From Halichoerus grypus (taxonomy: Eukaryota > Chordata > Mammalia > Carnivora > Phocidae), in assembly GCF_964656455.1 (NCBI RefSeq), contig NC_135721.1:49669530-49733529 (forward strand): a DNA stretch of 64,000 nt, given 5' to 3'. Each line of letters opens with the position of its first letter. Positions within the stretch are counted from its first letter, which is position 1. Positions 34,510-46,849 of this stretch are shown here, in pieces. A program made the position numbers and the translations under genes. The notes under the pieces were generated by a model. That model was not told the origin of the DNA. It was given only the letters and a program-made list of their open reading frames with translations, and did no database searches.

Positions 34510-37164
34510 CCAGTTTCTTCTTCCTTTAAACACTTCTCAGCTTCTCTTATTTCTGCACCGTGGTATCCATTAATCTCTTGTTTGAAATTCTCTCTTCTCT
34601 GTTTAAATTGTGCCCATCTTTCCTTGCTCTGAGCACATACTGTACTCACTGTCCGGGCCCTTCATTTGGCTCTCAAGGGCAGGTACCATGCTCACTAGCA
34701 ATTTTTATCAAATTTGTCTAATCCCACCTATTTCCAAAATGGTCTTGAGGTGGCTCATTAAAATGACACATTAATATAATTAGGAAAACAGAATTGAAAG
34801 GAAGGAAAGAAATTTAACGACAAGGAAAACAACAAATACACCAACCCCAAGGGGACCAAGACTGTGGCCTTCGTAGCAACTAGTGTTTACTTAACACAGT
34901 CTTTGGGAGGCAGAAGAACCCTTCTGAAATTTGGAGTTTCTAGAGGGAAAATGAACAGAAAGGATCCCTTGGTGGTTGAGAATCACTTTTCTCGTGCTTC
35001 TTTGCTTGGTCTATTGATAGTTCTACAATTTGGCAATGGAATCCAAGTAGCAATTTTATTCAATCTCCTGTCCCTCAAACCCAGAACAAAATAGGTTTTA
35101 ACCAAATGCGTATCTGATTGGGCTAAGGGTCTTCAGAAGTTTGCTGTCTAGGCCAAGCCTTTTGTCCAGACCCAAGCATATTTCCCAGACCACTGAGATT
35201 CTAGTGTATTCTAAACTTACCCAGGGTACAAGGACATTCCCAGCTTTACTGTCCTTTAATGTTAGATGCATTTTTTATGCCTACCATAAAGTTCCCGGGC
35301 TGTAATTTGTAATGACTCATATAAGGCAAGAAGTAATTTTTTACAACTAAGTTTCTTAATTTATCCATTTATAAAAGAGAACCCAGACAGACCATTGTCA
35401 TTATGAATGTTGGATAGTTTTTCCTTCAGGTGATCTAACCAGTGTCTCCAAACTTTGTTGATTGGCCACCACTGTTGGCGAAAAGTCTTAAGGACTCACC
35501 CCTTATATTTGTATATATAACAATCTGTTAACAATTTATTGCAGTTAGATGCTGAAGAGCTACAAAAGGGCGGCCCCACACATACAGCGCCCCTCCCCAT
35601 TGCAGCGTAAGAGACAGAACATTATCATTGCCTCCGGAAGTCGGCTTGTGCGTAAGCCCATCGGAGTGTGCACACACATTCCTGTCGTTGATATTTCAAG
35701 GCACAATATGTACTTAGGCTGAGGAAAGTTCATTATGCACAAGTGTGGATACAAGTCCTATTTTAAATAGCCTTTTTAATAATTTCAAATTCGGAGGGCT
35801 GCTTTATCAAATCTGATTAGCTCATCATTGTGTTTACTTTGTAACGTGGATGAGAAAGAGCTTGCACATGACAGAGACTTGTGAGCTCGGCCATTTCCTT
35901 GGTGTTTGCTTATACGCACACTGTTAAGATTATCTTCAATCCATAGTCTCCTTGCAGGAGGCAGGGGTTTAAACCACGTACTCCCAGAGAGGGAGGGTAT
36001 TTACTCAAAACTCGACAATATGGCCCCTAATCCACTTACCTGAGAACCTCGGACAAGTCGCAGTATGCTGAGAGAGTGAACACTGGTCCGAGGCTCCGAC
36101 CTCCTTCTCCCACCACATCTGGGGCAGCAACTCCCTCCAAAACCCACACCCGCCTGCGTTTCCCACCCTGACAAGGGGCAAGTGTGTGAGCATCTTCCCC
36201 TGGGACACGTACGTACAGTATGGTTATTATCACCCAGCGTGATAATAGGTTGTCCTTCTGCCCCTGCAGCAGGACAGATGCTGTCATCCATGAGAAATGG
36301 CCTTACAGGACAGTCTCGGACAAAGGAATGCTTGGTGATGGCATTTTTACTTGGGAGTCTCCCCCAGGCACCAGCTGATGACAATGGGAAAGCCTTCAGC
36401 CTCCCTGGCTTTCTTTTTCTCTTTACCAAGGTAGTCTCAGAGGTGAAAAGTTTAGATAGCAAACCTATAAACCCACATTTATGAGGCAAATAAATATTTC
36501 TCAGAGTGATGTTCCCTTTCAGGGGAAGCTGCTGATGTGCAGTGGGTCTCTGATAAAGAGCTTAATGAAGCCTCCACCCCTGCCTGGCGGCTGGGCTGGT
36601 GGGAGAGCAGGGGACCGCAGAGCTCCTACTGGCCCCTTCTCCTGCCCTCACTCAACCAGGGGGGAAAAGAGTAGGAGGTCCGATCTTTTCTGCAAGGCCC
36701 GGGAGCCAGCCCATTGAGCAGCCATCGTTGCAAAACTCAGGTACAAGCCAGAGCCCTTTAACCTAGAGAGTTGCAGAGAAACCGGGCACCTCTCCCCACC
36801 CTGGTTCCTTGGCCTGTGGAAAATCCCACGGCCTTCTTGGGATTTCTGTGAATCCCTAGAAACGTCCAGTCTTCTTCCCTGAGCTCCCATTTCCATGGTG
36901 CAGTTGTACAGCTTTTAGGTGTGAAACTCAGCCTCTTTGAGTTCCTCAAGAAATAAATAAATAACTCACTCACCCAAGCAATTAGCAGAGTCGATTTGTC
37001 CAAAGATTAGGATTGAGGGCATGGGTTGTTAGGGGAGATTTATATCCCATACTACATAGCAAACAGCTTTAGAACAGTCACTTATCGGACATCCCGGCTC
37101 TTCAAAGTCGTTTGGAGCCAGAATACCAGTAGGAACTTCCTTCTTAGCCCTTCTCACGCGTATT
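34510..37164. other. Repeat-poor intronic DNA
   Basis: No Can-SINE, L1 or MIR is evident. The longest open frame in the window (162 codons, - strand, 36001-36489) lies here, overlapped by frames in other phases. Its peptide shows no domain I recognise and is probably chance. Confidence 0.45.
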
Positions 37165-37180
37165 AAGTCCCCTCTCTTTA

Positions 37181-37381
37181 TTTTTCTTTTTTAAAGATTT
37201 TATTTATTTATTTGACAGAGAGAGACACAGTGAGAGAGGGAACACAAGCAGGGGGAGTGGGAGAGGGAGAAGCAGGCTTCCCGCTGAGCAGGGAGCCCGA
37301 TGCGGGGCTCGATCCCAGGACCCTGGGATCATGACCTGAGCCGAAGGCAGACGCTTAACGACTGAGCCACCCAGGCGCCCC
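37181..37381 (-). mobile_element. Can-SINE, full length, young, 16-bp duplication
   Basis: A near-consensus arctoid Can-SINE in - orientation. It is flanked by a perfect 16-bp repeat AAGTCCCCTCTCTTTA at 37165-37180 and 37382-37397. The head, B-box region and CT-rich middle are intact. Confidence 0.97.
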
Positions 37382-37671
37382 AAGTCCCCTCTCTTTAAAT
37401 CAGCTCCCTGCTCTCTCCAGAAACAAATTCCTTCCCTCTCCTCTACCACATGTCTTGGCACCTTGGGGATCTTACAAAGCAAGATACAAACCCATTTTTC
37501 TGCCTTAAAAGAATGCTGATGCCAGATGTTAAGATAATGAAGTTTTTGCCCCCTCATTACAATCAGAAGGGTCTCCATGAAGCCGGTTTCTTTCTGTCTT
37601 TTCTTTAATTTAGTAGATATTAGACATCTCACATCTGAGAAAATTTCAGAGCACCCTGCCCTCCCTGGCCT

Positions 37672-37862
37672 GGATCTAAAGGCAAACTTTTTCTGTAAAG
37701 GACTGGATAGAGAGTATTTTAGGTTTTTCAGGCCTTTGGTCTGTCACAACTGCTTAACTCAGCTCTTAGAGCACTGCAGCCATAGATAATATGTTAACCA
37801 ATGAGCATGGCTGTGTTCCAATAAAACTTTATTTACATAAACAAGTGGTGACTGTAGTTTTC
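37672..37862 (+). mobile_element. Ancient DNA-transposon-like MER element
   Basis: GGCAAACTTTTTCTGTAAAGG, TATTTTAGG, CAATGAGCATGGCTGTGTTCC and AATAAAACTTTATTTACATAAAC match a common medium-reiterated, non-autonomous repeat that I place, with doubt, among hAT-type transposons. Confidence 0.55.
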
Positions 37863-37954
37863 CATCCCGTGATCTAGAAGAAAGCAGATAGCAGCTTTGA
37901 TGAAAACAAGGAAAGAAGCCTTGAGGCTAAAATTCAATCTCCTTAGCTTAGCAT

Positions 37955-38200
37955 GTGAGTCCATTTATCACTTGCTCTTTTGTCCTGCTTACTTCTAAGG
38001 CAGTCCCCACCTACCTGGCTCGGGCTTAGTTGCCCTTCTTCTGAATTTTTTTGCCCTCTGTTAGAGTACCTCTTAGGGTGCTCACATCATTTTGTATCTG
38101 TTACTTATCAGCCTGAGCTCCTCGAGACTCGAAATATCTTATTATCCTTTCAGAAGAGTGCCTGATACATTGTTGGTACTCAATTTAGGTTTGTTAAAAT
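37955..38200 (+). mobile_element. L2 LINE 3' remnant, sense
   Basis: CACTTGCTCTTTTGTCCTGC, GGGTGCTCACATCATTTTG and AGAGTGCCTGATACATTG are consistent with the L2 3' end in sense orientation. It is diverged. Confidence 0.5.
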
Positions 38201-40046
38201 AATTCCTGCTTTCTATTTCCTCCATTTGCCCAGATTTCAGTCAGGGACAGGGAGTTGAGGGAGATCTTGGGCAGTGAACACGAAGGGGCCGGTAGTCAAT
38301 TCCATGCTCCCTAGTGGGCTTTTCACAGTCCTTCTCTTGATCTGCCCTCAGCTGTTGATAGGAGCTGTTATGATTCCATTACCAGATCTAGTGGCTTATC
38401 TGGGGTCATATCGTCAGTCAGGGAACCCCCAGCCTGAGGCTCTTTTTTGCCCTGTTAACCTGCCTCCTAAAAGGCACTTGTGTGTCAGTGATTATGAAAA
38501 ATATAATGATGCAATTGGTTTCATCCTGTCCGGGGCAGGGAATAAGACAAAAGATGTGCCTGCCTTCGTGTTCTGTGTGTTACTATTCTCGAGTCAGTTT
38601 ACAGTACTTTATATAGCAGTCATGTGCTGAAGAGGTAGCATGTTTAGAATTTTGTCAGTGAGATTATATGTTAAACGCCTCAGAAGAGTAAGTTATATGG
38701 ACTCATTTTATAGTCTCTCCTCTTTAAACGTGAAGAATTCTTCTGGAATATATGTAATGTGCAAATTCAGGATTTTGTACAGCTCGTTTACTTCAAGGAC
38801 ACACCTCCCTTGGGAGCACAATTCTCTACAAGACTCAGTGTGCTTGTTCGAGAGAAAACATGTAAAGAAAAGCACCCCCAGGGGAAAGAGGTGCGGCTGT
38901 TGTTAGTGTGTCTTTGTATCTGTGTCTGTCTGTGTGTACCTTAGCTCCTACGATCCTTTACTCCCATGGAATCTTTGCAGACGTTCTGGTAAGAGGAGTC
39001 TTTCCCTAAGGTGAGGTAGGCCCCACGCTGCCCACTAGGAGCCAGCCCAGATGTCACCTCAGGACCAAACAGCTGCTGAGTTCCCATTTGGTAGTCCTAG
39101 GGATCTTCCTCTGGAACCTCGAAACCACATATCCAGGGCTGGGCTCCCATTCACCTGTGATAGGTATTATCTCTCCTGTTTGATGTTTCCTTCTTCCTCA
39201 CTCAACCACCCTTCTAGTGCTGGTCAAGAGGACCTTAGGTTGGAAAGTTTCCTGTGCAAAACACACATTACAAGTCTGGCCCACCATCTAGCCAATATTG
39301 TACCTACAAAATGTTAGTTCACCTATTTTAATTCCATGTAACATGTCTTTGTTGACTGTCTGCTGGGAATCTAGCCCTATGCTCGTCCACACTGTGGAGT
39401 AGTCAGAAGGAGAAAACATGATCCCCATCCTTGGCGAGCTCCCCATCTACATGGGAGATGAGGCTCAGATCACAAAATTAGCAGTGAAGGCAAAAAACAT
39501 ATATATAAATTTTCTTCCCCAAGAGTAGGCATGATATGAATTGGTTTGGTTGACAAGCACTAGTCCAGTAGTGGGAACAGGCAGGGCATTCTTCGTCAGT
39601 CTTTTCATCTTTGCTTTCTGAGTTCTTTGGGCAATCGTTTCTGCCTATGCGAGCACAAGGGCACCATCAGAATTGTTTGCTTAAATATTAATCTATAATT
39701 CTTACTTGAAGATTTCCTTCTACTCCTTTACCCATGCATAACTCATCCATTTGAATTACTTGTACATTTTCTGCTAGAGAAGCATGTATGTTGGTATGCA
39801 CTAACCAAGATCAACAGAGCCCTACTTTATCTTAATATCTCATTCCAAAGACCTTTTCTGGAAGTTGGCATTTGTTCTGCTATTATAATGCTATCTATGC
39901 TCTGTCCAGTTAACTCACTTTGTGGCCTTGGACTAGTTTTCACTTTGAGTCATTTGGATTTTTCTAGTCTTTCTCAGCTACCCCTGCAAAAAAGAAAGTC
40001 TGTTTAGAAGTTTGACCTAGCCTCAGCCAAGTACCCAACCCAGAGC
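38200..40046. other. Unassigned intronic DNA
   Basis: A 118-codon + strand frame at 38274-38630 has a hydrophobic start but no recognised family. No repeats are confidently identified. Confidence 0.4.
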
Positions 40047-40059
40047 CTGAATCAATGAG

Positions 40060-40274
40060 TTTTTTTGTTTGTTTGTTTGTTTGTTTGTTTTTGAGAGAGA
40101 GAGTGTGTGTGCATGCGCATATGCTCACACATGCATGGGGGCAGGGGGAGGGAAAAGAGAAAATCTTAAGCAGGCTCCACACCCAACATGGAGACCGATC
40201 TCATGACCCTGAAATCATGATCTGAGCCAAAATCAAGAGTTGGACGCTCAACCAACTGAGCCACCCAGGTGCCC
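40060..40274 (-). mobile_element. Can-SINE, older copy with (GTTT)n tail
   Basis: The - strand copy has its tail at the left as a (GTTT)n run at 40065-40090, a GT/CA-rich middle and the head complement GAGCCACCCAGGTGCCCC at the right. Flanks CTGAATCAATGAG (40047-40059) and CTGGATCAATGAG (40275-40287) differ at one base, so the insertion is older. Confidence 0.94.
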
Positions 40275-40969
40275 CTGGATCAATGAGGATTTTTAAAAAT
40301 AAACAGCTGTGGCATCTTGGGGAGTGTAAGCCATTAAGCCATCTCTACCACATATTTATCCCATGATTTTCAGCAACTTGCCTCTCCTTTCCAGATCTTG
40401 GTCCTCCCCACCGCATCCCCCATGAAATAAGAATTTTAATTTGAGTCCTATTAAACCATGGGAGTGTTCTGAAATAACTAAGAAATATAGTAAAGACAAC
40501 TTTAGAACTGCCAAAACCCTATTAAAAGTCATATAGGAGGAAAAAAAAAAGAGGCAGTCTATTATAGCAGCTGGTTAGTATAACATGATTCAAATGTCTT
40601 TCCTTGTCCTATCCTTTCCCACTTGTACATATTTTTGTATAATAACCAGTAATGATATAATTTACATTTTTTGTTAACCTATGTAGTTTATAAAGTGTCA
40701 CATCAACTACTACACTACTTTAGTTGTCCTCTTCTGCTAAATACCGTGGACAGATGACTCTGTTTGCAGTCAAAGCATCATTAATGAGTTTGCTTTTGAT
40801 GAAGTAGCCCTAACATTTATTAGTATGTCCTACTCTGTGCGTATCGAATATTCTCCTGTGCCGCCAGTTTATGTTAAAATGCCCCAAAACATAATGTCTG
40901 TCCTATTCCTTGAGAAATGACTTACCTGGTTTACAAAAATAGCATTTATATGAATAAATCAAGAATATG

Positions 40970-43190
40970 ATCATTAATAAGAAATTAGCATTATGGAGAG
41001 AGTTCTAGGACATATCATTAAATGAAAAAAGCAAAGCACAAAAGAGGGTCTATGATATGTTACCCTTCAAGTGAGAAAGAAAAGGGTATAAGAGAATGTA
41101 CATGTATATTTTCATCTGTACAAAAGTAATAAAAGAAGGATAAACCAGAAACTAAATTGGTTACGTGCAATGGGTAGATAGGAAAGATATAGAAAGAAGT
41201 GGAGAGACTAGAACAGGTTAGTTGGGATCAGGAGGGAGCGATACTTCTGAGTACAATTTTTATATAGCTCTGACTCATTCCCCAAAATAAATAAATAATA
41301 AAAATCAACCAGAATGTGGGAGGAATCCAAAATGGAACACAAGCAGTGAAAAATAAGTCTAACTGAATTATGAAAGAATAATATAACCACACTGAAAGGA
41401 GTAAGGAAGAAAAGAACTAACCCAAGTAATTTAAAAACCAGTATTTTAAGTGGAAATTATAAGCCTAAAGACAAAAAGAAAAAAATAGATACTACACTCT
41501 AGTTAGTAAATTTGTTTCTCACAGGAGCATGGATCAGCAATTCCAAAATACTTTATACTAGGATTGAACAAATAAGTAAAATATATTATAGATAATGAGA
41601 GCCAGGTTTCTCTCTGTCAGAGAAAGAAGTAATAAAGAGGGAAAGGCTAGCATGAACCCCGTGGTGTTGGGACTGCAATCAGAGATATCAGATAGGAACT
41701 CATGATTTTAATATAGATACATAAATAGATACAGAAATAAATATAGATGTGTTTGTTACATGCAAGTTAGTAAACATACATATATCTCTTAGCTCTGTCC
41801 ACTGAGATGCCCTAGAAGCAGTAACACCCCGGTAGAAATGAGCATGCTAATTGCCCAGACCTTGGCTTCTAAAAACCATTCTCCAGTAAAAGGAACCAGA
41901 GCTTCTTAGAAAAATAACTGACTGCAGAGCAGGGACAGGGAAGGTACAAGATGAGCTTGCAACATCTTAGTGCCAGAAAGTAAGCAAGTCTTCAGAAAAG
42001 GGTAGGACTGGTCAAAAATACACTGGAAAGTGAATCTGAAGGAATTCCTAATGACCGAAACTGGAATAATTTGAAAAATAAAATATAAATAATGATCGTA
42101 TTAGATTAAAACCCAGGAAATAAAATAAATATTCATGAGGTAATACTGATATAAATAATTGGACAAATAAATACATGGAGGAGAAGGGACAGTACTTTTC
42201 CTCACAGAAGAATTCCAATTACTAACTACAGAAGGAATGAGAAAAATGGTCAGCCACACCATAAATATTGTTGCAGACAGGATCTGCCAATGGATATTAA
42301 AGTTGGTGGACAAAAGTTAGAGGGAAAACAGGATATTTGCATAGCCTCAAAGTATAACTCCCTCCAGAAGTGTATTAGTTACAAAGGTAAAAATAGTAAC
42401 TTTGCAGTGGAGGAAGTCATCAGCCACCACCTTAACTAAGTGATCAAGCAAGATCGATATCACCAATAATGAGATGTGACCATCATGTACACCTGATATT
42501 GATGCACTAAAAAGGGTACAATATCACTTCTGTAGTGTTTTTGCCAAAAAAATGCATAACCTCAACACTAATGACATTTTGGATTGTGCAATTCTTTGTC
42601 ATGAGGGCTGTCCTGAGCAATGTAGGACGTTTAACAACATCCCTGGCTTCTGCCCACTAGAAGCAGCATCACCACCACCATCACTACCCCCAGACTCGTT
42701 ACAACCAAAGATGTCTCCAAGCATGGCCAGATGTCCCTTTGGAAGTAAGCTCTCCCTTGGCTAAGAGCTGCTGCTTCAGTCTAACCATAGAAAATATTGG
42801 GCAGACCCAAATTGAGGGACAGTCTATAAAATAAAAGACCAAAGATATACTATTCATAAGTATCTATCTTGAAAGATTAGAATGGGGAACTGTGACAGAT
42901 TGGAAGAGACGAAGGAGACATGATGAGTAAATTCAATCCAGGCTCCTGGAGTGGATCAGAAAAAGGACATTAGTGGAAAATCTAGTGAAAGCAGAATAAA
43001 ATCATAGTTTAGATATTTAGATAATAGTTTTGTGCCAATGTTAATTTCTTGGTTCTGATCATTATACTATGGCAATGTAGTATGTGAACATTGGAGAGGC
43101 TGGGTGAATGGTACAGAGGTACTGTCTAAACTATTTTTGCAACTTTTACATAAGCCTAAAATTATTTCAAAATAAAAAATTTTTAAAAAT
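40970..43190 (+). mobile_element. Ancient L1M-type 3' end, sense, hosting MER5
   Basis: It starts with post-ORF2 sequence (GACATATCATTAAATGAAAA and GCAAAGCAC) and continues with AGAACTAACCCAAGTAATTT, CATGAACCCCGTGGTGTTGG, TTAGCTCTGTCCACTGAG, AGGAACCAGAGCTTCTTAG, CACCTTAACTAAGTGATCAA, CAAATTGAGGGACAG and ATTATTTCAAAATAAAAAAT. It shares this block order with the copies at 13590 and 44980. The A-rich end fits a non-LTR retrotransposon. An MER5-type element interrupts it at 42563-42775. Confidence 0.68.
42563..42775 (+). mobile_element. MER5-type hAT (Charlie) element inserted in L1M
   Basis: TCATGAGGGCTGTCCTGAGC, AATGTAGGACGTTTAACAAC, ATCCCTGGCTTCTGCCCACT and GATGTCTCCAAGCATGGCC follow the MER5A order closely. 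Host L1 similarity breaks at about 42562 and resumes after about 42780. It is a non-autonomous DNA transposon without coding capacity. Confidence 0.82.
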
Positions 43191-43322
43191 CTCCACTGAT
43201 ATTAATAAAATGCAGGCAGATTTCCATATTGAACTCTATGACAGTGATAGAAATCTAACTGGTATTTAATATCACTGAGATGTTCCCATCACCTCTAAGG
43301 CATTAAACTTAAAGCACATGTA

Positions 43323-43343
43323 GATAGAGAGAGAGAGAGAGAG

Positions 43344-43380
<37 letters not shown>
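43323..43380. repeat. (GA)n(GT)n compound microsatellite
   Basis: About twelve GA units run directly into about sixteen GT units. Confidence 0.97.
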
Positions 43381-43381
<1 letters not shown>

Positions 43382-43778
43382 GTGGTTTGCAGCACAATTT
43401 GTGATAAGTAAAAATTTTGCAAAATGTTCAGTTGATAGTTCAAAAGGGAAGAATAGTCAGTATGTCATTTAATAGCATTTCACTGATTTGGCTTGGATTA
43501 CAGTTATTCTTGATTTCTTTTATTCTCCTATATGAGGGTAAACCATTTATTTTAATGGCACTTGAAAGGCCCAGTCCTGTTCTTTGCACATGGTGGATGC
43601 TTTAAAAACATTGGCTGAATTCAGTGGGTTTGCATCTTCATTAAGAACATCTGAGACAAACAAATGTGTTTTATTATTACTGTTTCAAATCCTATGAGTA
43701 TATATTAAAAGAGGTTACTTCATTTAAACTTTTTAAATGTTAGTAGGTTATAATTTTTATACAACTCTTAAGAAATAT

Positions 43779-43900
43779 AGGGGCACCTGGCTGGCTCAGT
43801 CGGTAGAGCATGCAACTGTTGATCTTGGGATTATAAATTCGAGCCCCATGTTGGGTATAGAAATTACTTAAAAATAATTTTTTTTTTAAAGAGGGAAAAA
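43779..43900 (+). mobile_element. Short tRNA-Lys SINE, old type
   Basis: GGGGCACCTGGCTGGCTCAG, TCGGTAGAGCATGC, then ATTCGAGCCCCATGTTGGG is tRNA-Lys-like with A and B boxes, followed directly by a TAGAAATTACTTAAAAATAA tail without the CT-rich middle. ACTCTTAA occurs on both sides (about 43764 and 43902). It is a SINE, not a functional tRNA. Confidence 0.88.
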
Positions 43901-44979
43901 AAACTCTTAAATATAAATAGAATGAGCACAGTGCAGGCCCAAAGTGTGGTTCTGTAAATCCTATCAGAAGTCATCCCATGCAGAATCAGGAATTCTAACA
44001 ATGTTCTGATGCAGAAGTAAGAACTCACCAAAGCCAACTACAGGGAAACACACTAATGAGGATACCTGGTTGTGAGCAAAATGAACTGCCCTTTGGGTGT
44101 GTTAGCAAGTTTCCCAGCCCAGCCAGGCTTGCTAGGCCTTACCAGCCAAAGCAGACCCTTGGCTCTGGACCCTCTTGACCAGCCCAGGACACAGAAGTCA
44201 TGCATACACTGATCTTCTCTCATAATGAGACTGACACTTGGCTAAAACTTCTGTTGTAAGTGCTCTTTGGTACACACAGATCACTTAATTCTGTTCCAGG
44301 CACACAGGCATCACTGAACTCTTGGCTGAAGTCTCAACCTAAACCCAAAAACCCAAAACAGGGTAGATGGAATACTGGAGGTCCAGAAGGCATTCTGGTA
44401 TTCAAAATGCAGGTTTAGATAGCACCCAGAGGCACCATGTCCTAAGCTAGTCCCTTTTAGTCTTTATGGCGGGGACAGCGCCTCATGGTGGCGCTAGTAT
44501 TTGGGACATCTTCCATTTATGGCAAGTAGGAATGGGTTCCCTATTTGTGATAGTGATGTCAAGTGTTCTTTTACATGTTTCTTACGATCAAAACATGAAT
44601 CGATACAAAGAAAAAGTGTTAAGTAAATAAGAACACAGAGCATGAGGATATGGTAAAAATTGCAAGGTGATGTTCAAATTATAAAGATCCTGGAAGTGAT
44701 CTTTAGTTCGGTCTTCCACCTCTGACCCTCCTTTCTTCTTCTCCATCTACCACCTACTTATAAACATCAAGAAGTAAGAGTTCTTAAAGTGCATATACAA
44801 TGGGCTACTTTCTGTGAAAGAAAGAAAGAGAAATAAGAAAGCATAGGTGCCTCTGCCTATCTTCCCAAATAGAAGCATAAGGAAGACAAATCCAAAACCA
44901 GTGGAGTTGGTTACCAGTGAGGCATGGAAGGAATTGGGGTAAAAGAGATACCACAAGGGAGGGAACAACACTTCTCTGA

Positions 44980-46840
44980 GTTGACTTTTAGAAGCATGTT
45001 AATGTCCTACATATTTAAAAAATTAAATTAACAAGGAAGAGAGGGAGGAGCCTGAGACTAAAAGCAAGTGGGCGCAAATGAACCCAGTTGCATTTAGATG
45101 AATACCATAACTACATTGAAGGGAAAATTAAGAAGAACTAACCCAAGTGACTTAGAAACACAGTATTTGATTGTACGCTCAGTCTTAAGTTGGGAAAATT
45201 GCAAGCAAATCTCGAGCTCTTTTTTTTAATAAGCTTTTTTTTTCTGGTAATGGTATATGCAAATAGTTCTGAACCTATTTTAGATATATTATAGGTTTGA
45301 GCAAATTAGTAACTGAGATGATGTTCTTGAGAGCCAGGATTCTCACTGTGGAGGAAAGCATGTACAAATACAGAATAGAGGAAGGCAAGAAAGAACTCTA
45401 AGAATGATTAGAATTTGAGGTGTTGGTGTAAACTCATCATTTCTAAAATATGTATGTGTACATGCTTACACCCATGTATGCAAATATATATGTGTATGCA
45501 CACACATATGTATATGTGTATTTACATGCATGTATTTCCTAGCTCTGTCCGCTGAAAGGGCTTACCTCCCCACAGTTTGCCCCCCAGTAGCAAAGAATGA
45601 AGATGCTTCAGGAGCAATGGCCACGCCTAGCACCCAAATCCTGGTCTCTATAACATTACCACTAAAAGAAACCAGAGCTCCTCAGAGAAGTGGCTGGGGC
45701 ACAGTAGATGCAAGACAAACCTACAGCACCTTTTTAGGCCAGAAAGTAAGCACTCCTCAGAAACTATATGGGGCATGTCACAGCACACAGGCTCCAGACA
45801 AATCAGGGACAATTTGAGCACCAAAATAATTAGATGTAGTAATGAATATAAGCCATTGAGAAAATGGGAGCCGATGAGCCCATACCATAAATAAATACAT
45901 AAGTTAATGGGGGAAAAGTGCTGAGTGACGAGTGATGAATGTGGAAGGAAGGGAGAAGTTGGAATGCCTTCTGTTTGCAACCATCATAGTGAAGCTGAAG
46001 CCGACAAGGATCTTCAATGGATGCTAAATCTGAGGGGAAATTTTAATCAGAAGCTGTATATTTGCGTGGTCTTAAACTGTCTCCCCTGTTGCGTACTGGT
46101 TGCAAAGGAAAACATAATACCTAGAGAGGGAGAAATCAGACAACATCTTGACTGAGTGCTCAAAATTAATACCACCAAGGAGAGACAAATGAACAGTGTA
46201 TACCTGCGGACAGGATCCCCTGAGGAGTGTACAGCGGCACTGAGGGAGGATTCTGGCCAGAAATGCAGGTGTTAAATCTTATTATGAGAAAGCACTAGAA
46301 AAAAGCAAAACTGAGTGGGGTAAAGGAGGCAGAGGACTCTATTCTTCAAAAATGTCAATATAAGAAAGGCTGTGGAAATAGTCCAGATTAAAGAAGACTC
46401 AACAGACAACTAAATGTAATACCTCGTCCTAAGTGATATGATAGAATGGAGCAAAGCCAAAACCAAAGTCTATATACAGGACATTATTGGCTCAATTTCT
46501 AAAATTAGAATATGGACTATATCAGTATTAAATTTACTGCAGTTGAAAACTACTATGGTTATGCAAGAGAATATCCCTAATTCTTAGGAATGCTGAAGTA
46601 TTTGGGAATAAAGGGCCATGGTACGTGCGGTTTACTCTCAAGGGACTCAGAAAAGAAAGATCTTGTGTGCCCATGTGTGTAAAGAGAGAAAGAGCACACG
46701 AAGGCTGGAGCATATGGTGTGAAATGTTGATGATGGATGTGGGAGGAAGGCATACAATGTTCTTTATTCTATGCTTATTCTTGCAACCTTGTGATAAGTT
46801 TGGAATTATTTCCAAATGAAAAATCTTACAATTAAAAAGA
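44980..46840 (+). mobile_element. Ancient L1M-type 3' end, sense (third copy)
   Basis: It has the same block order as the copies at 13590 and 40970: AGAACTAACCCAAGTGACTT, GAGAGCCAGGATTCTC, TAGCTCTGTCCGCTGAAAGG, GAAACCAGAGCTCCTCAG, GGACAATTTGAGCACC, CAGACAACTAAATGTAA and GGAATTATTTCCAAATG. A TATG/CACA-rich stretch at 45445-45530 is the counterpart of the AT-rich part of the other copies. It is diverged and non-coding. Confidence 0.65.
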
Positions 46841-46849
46841 ATGGGATCA

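Noticed and set aside
36001..36489. 162-codon - strand open frame
   Set aside because: No recognised domain, several overlapping frames in other phases, and no promoter or splice support; best explained as chance.
38274..38630. 118-codon + strand frame with a hydrophobic start
   Set aside because: It looks like a signal peptide at first, but no downstream domain or cysteine pattern fits a known secreted family, and no exon borders are convincing.
43779..43850. tRNA-like sequence with A and B boxes
   Set aside because: It is the head of a tRNA-Lys-derived SINE; no proper acceptor stem pairing, and it is followed by a SINE tail.
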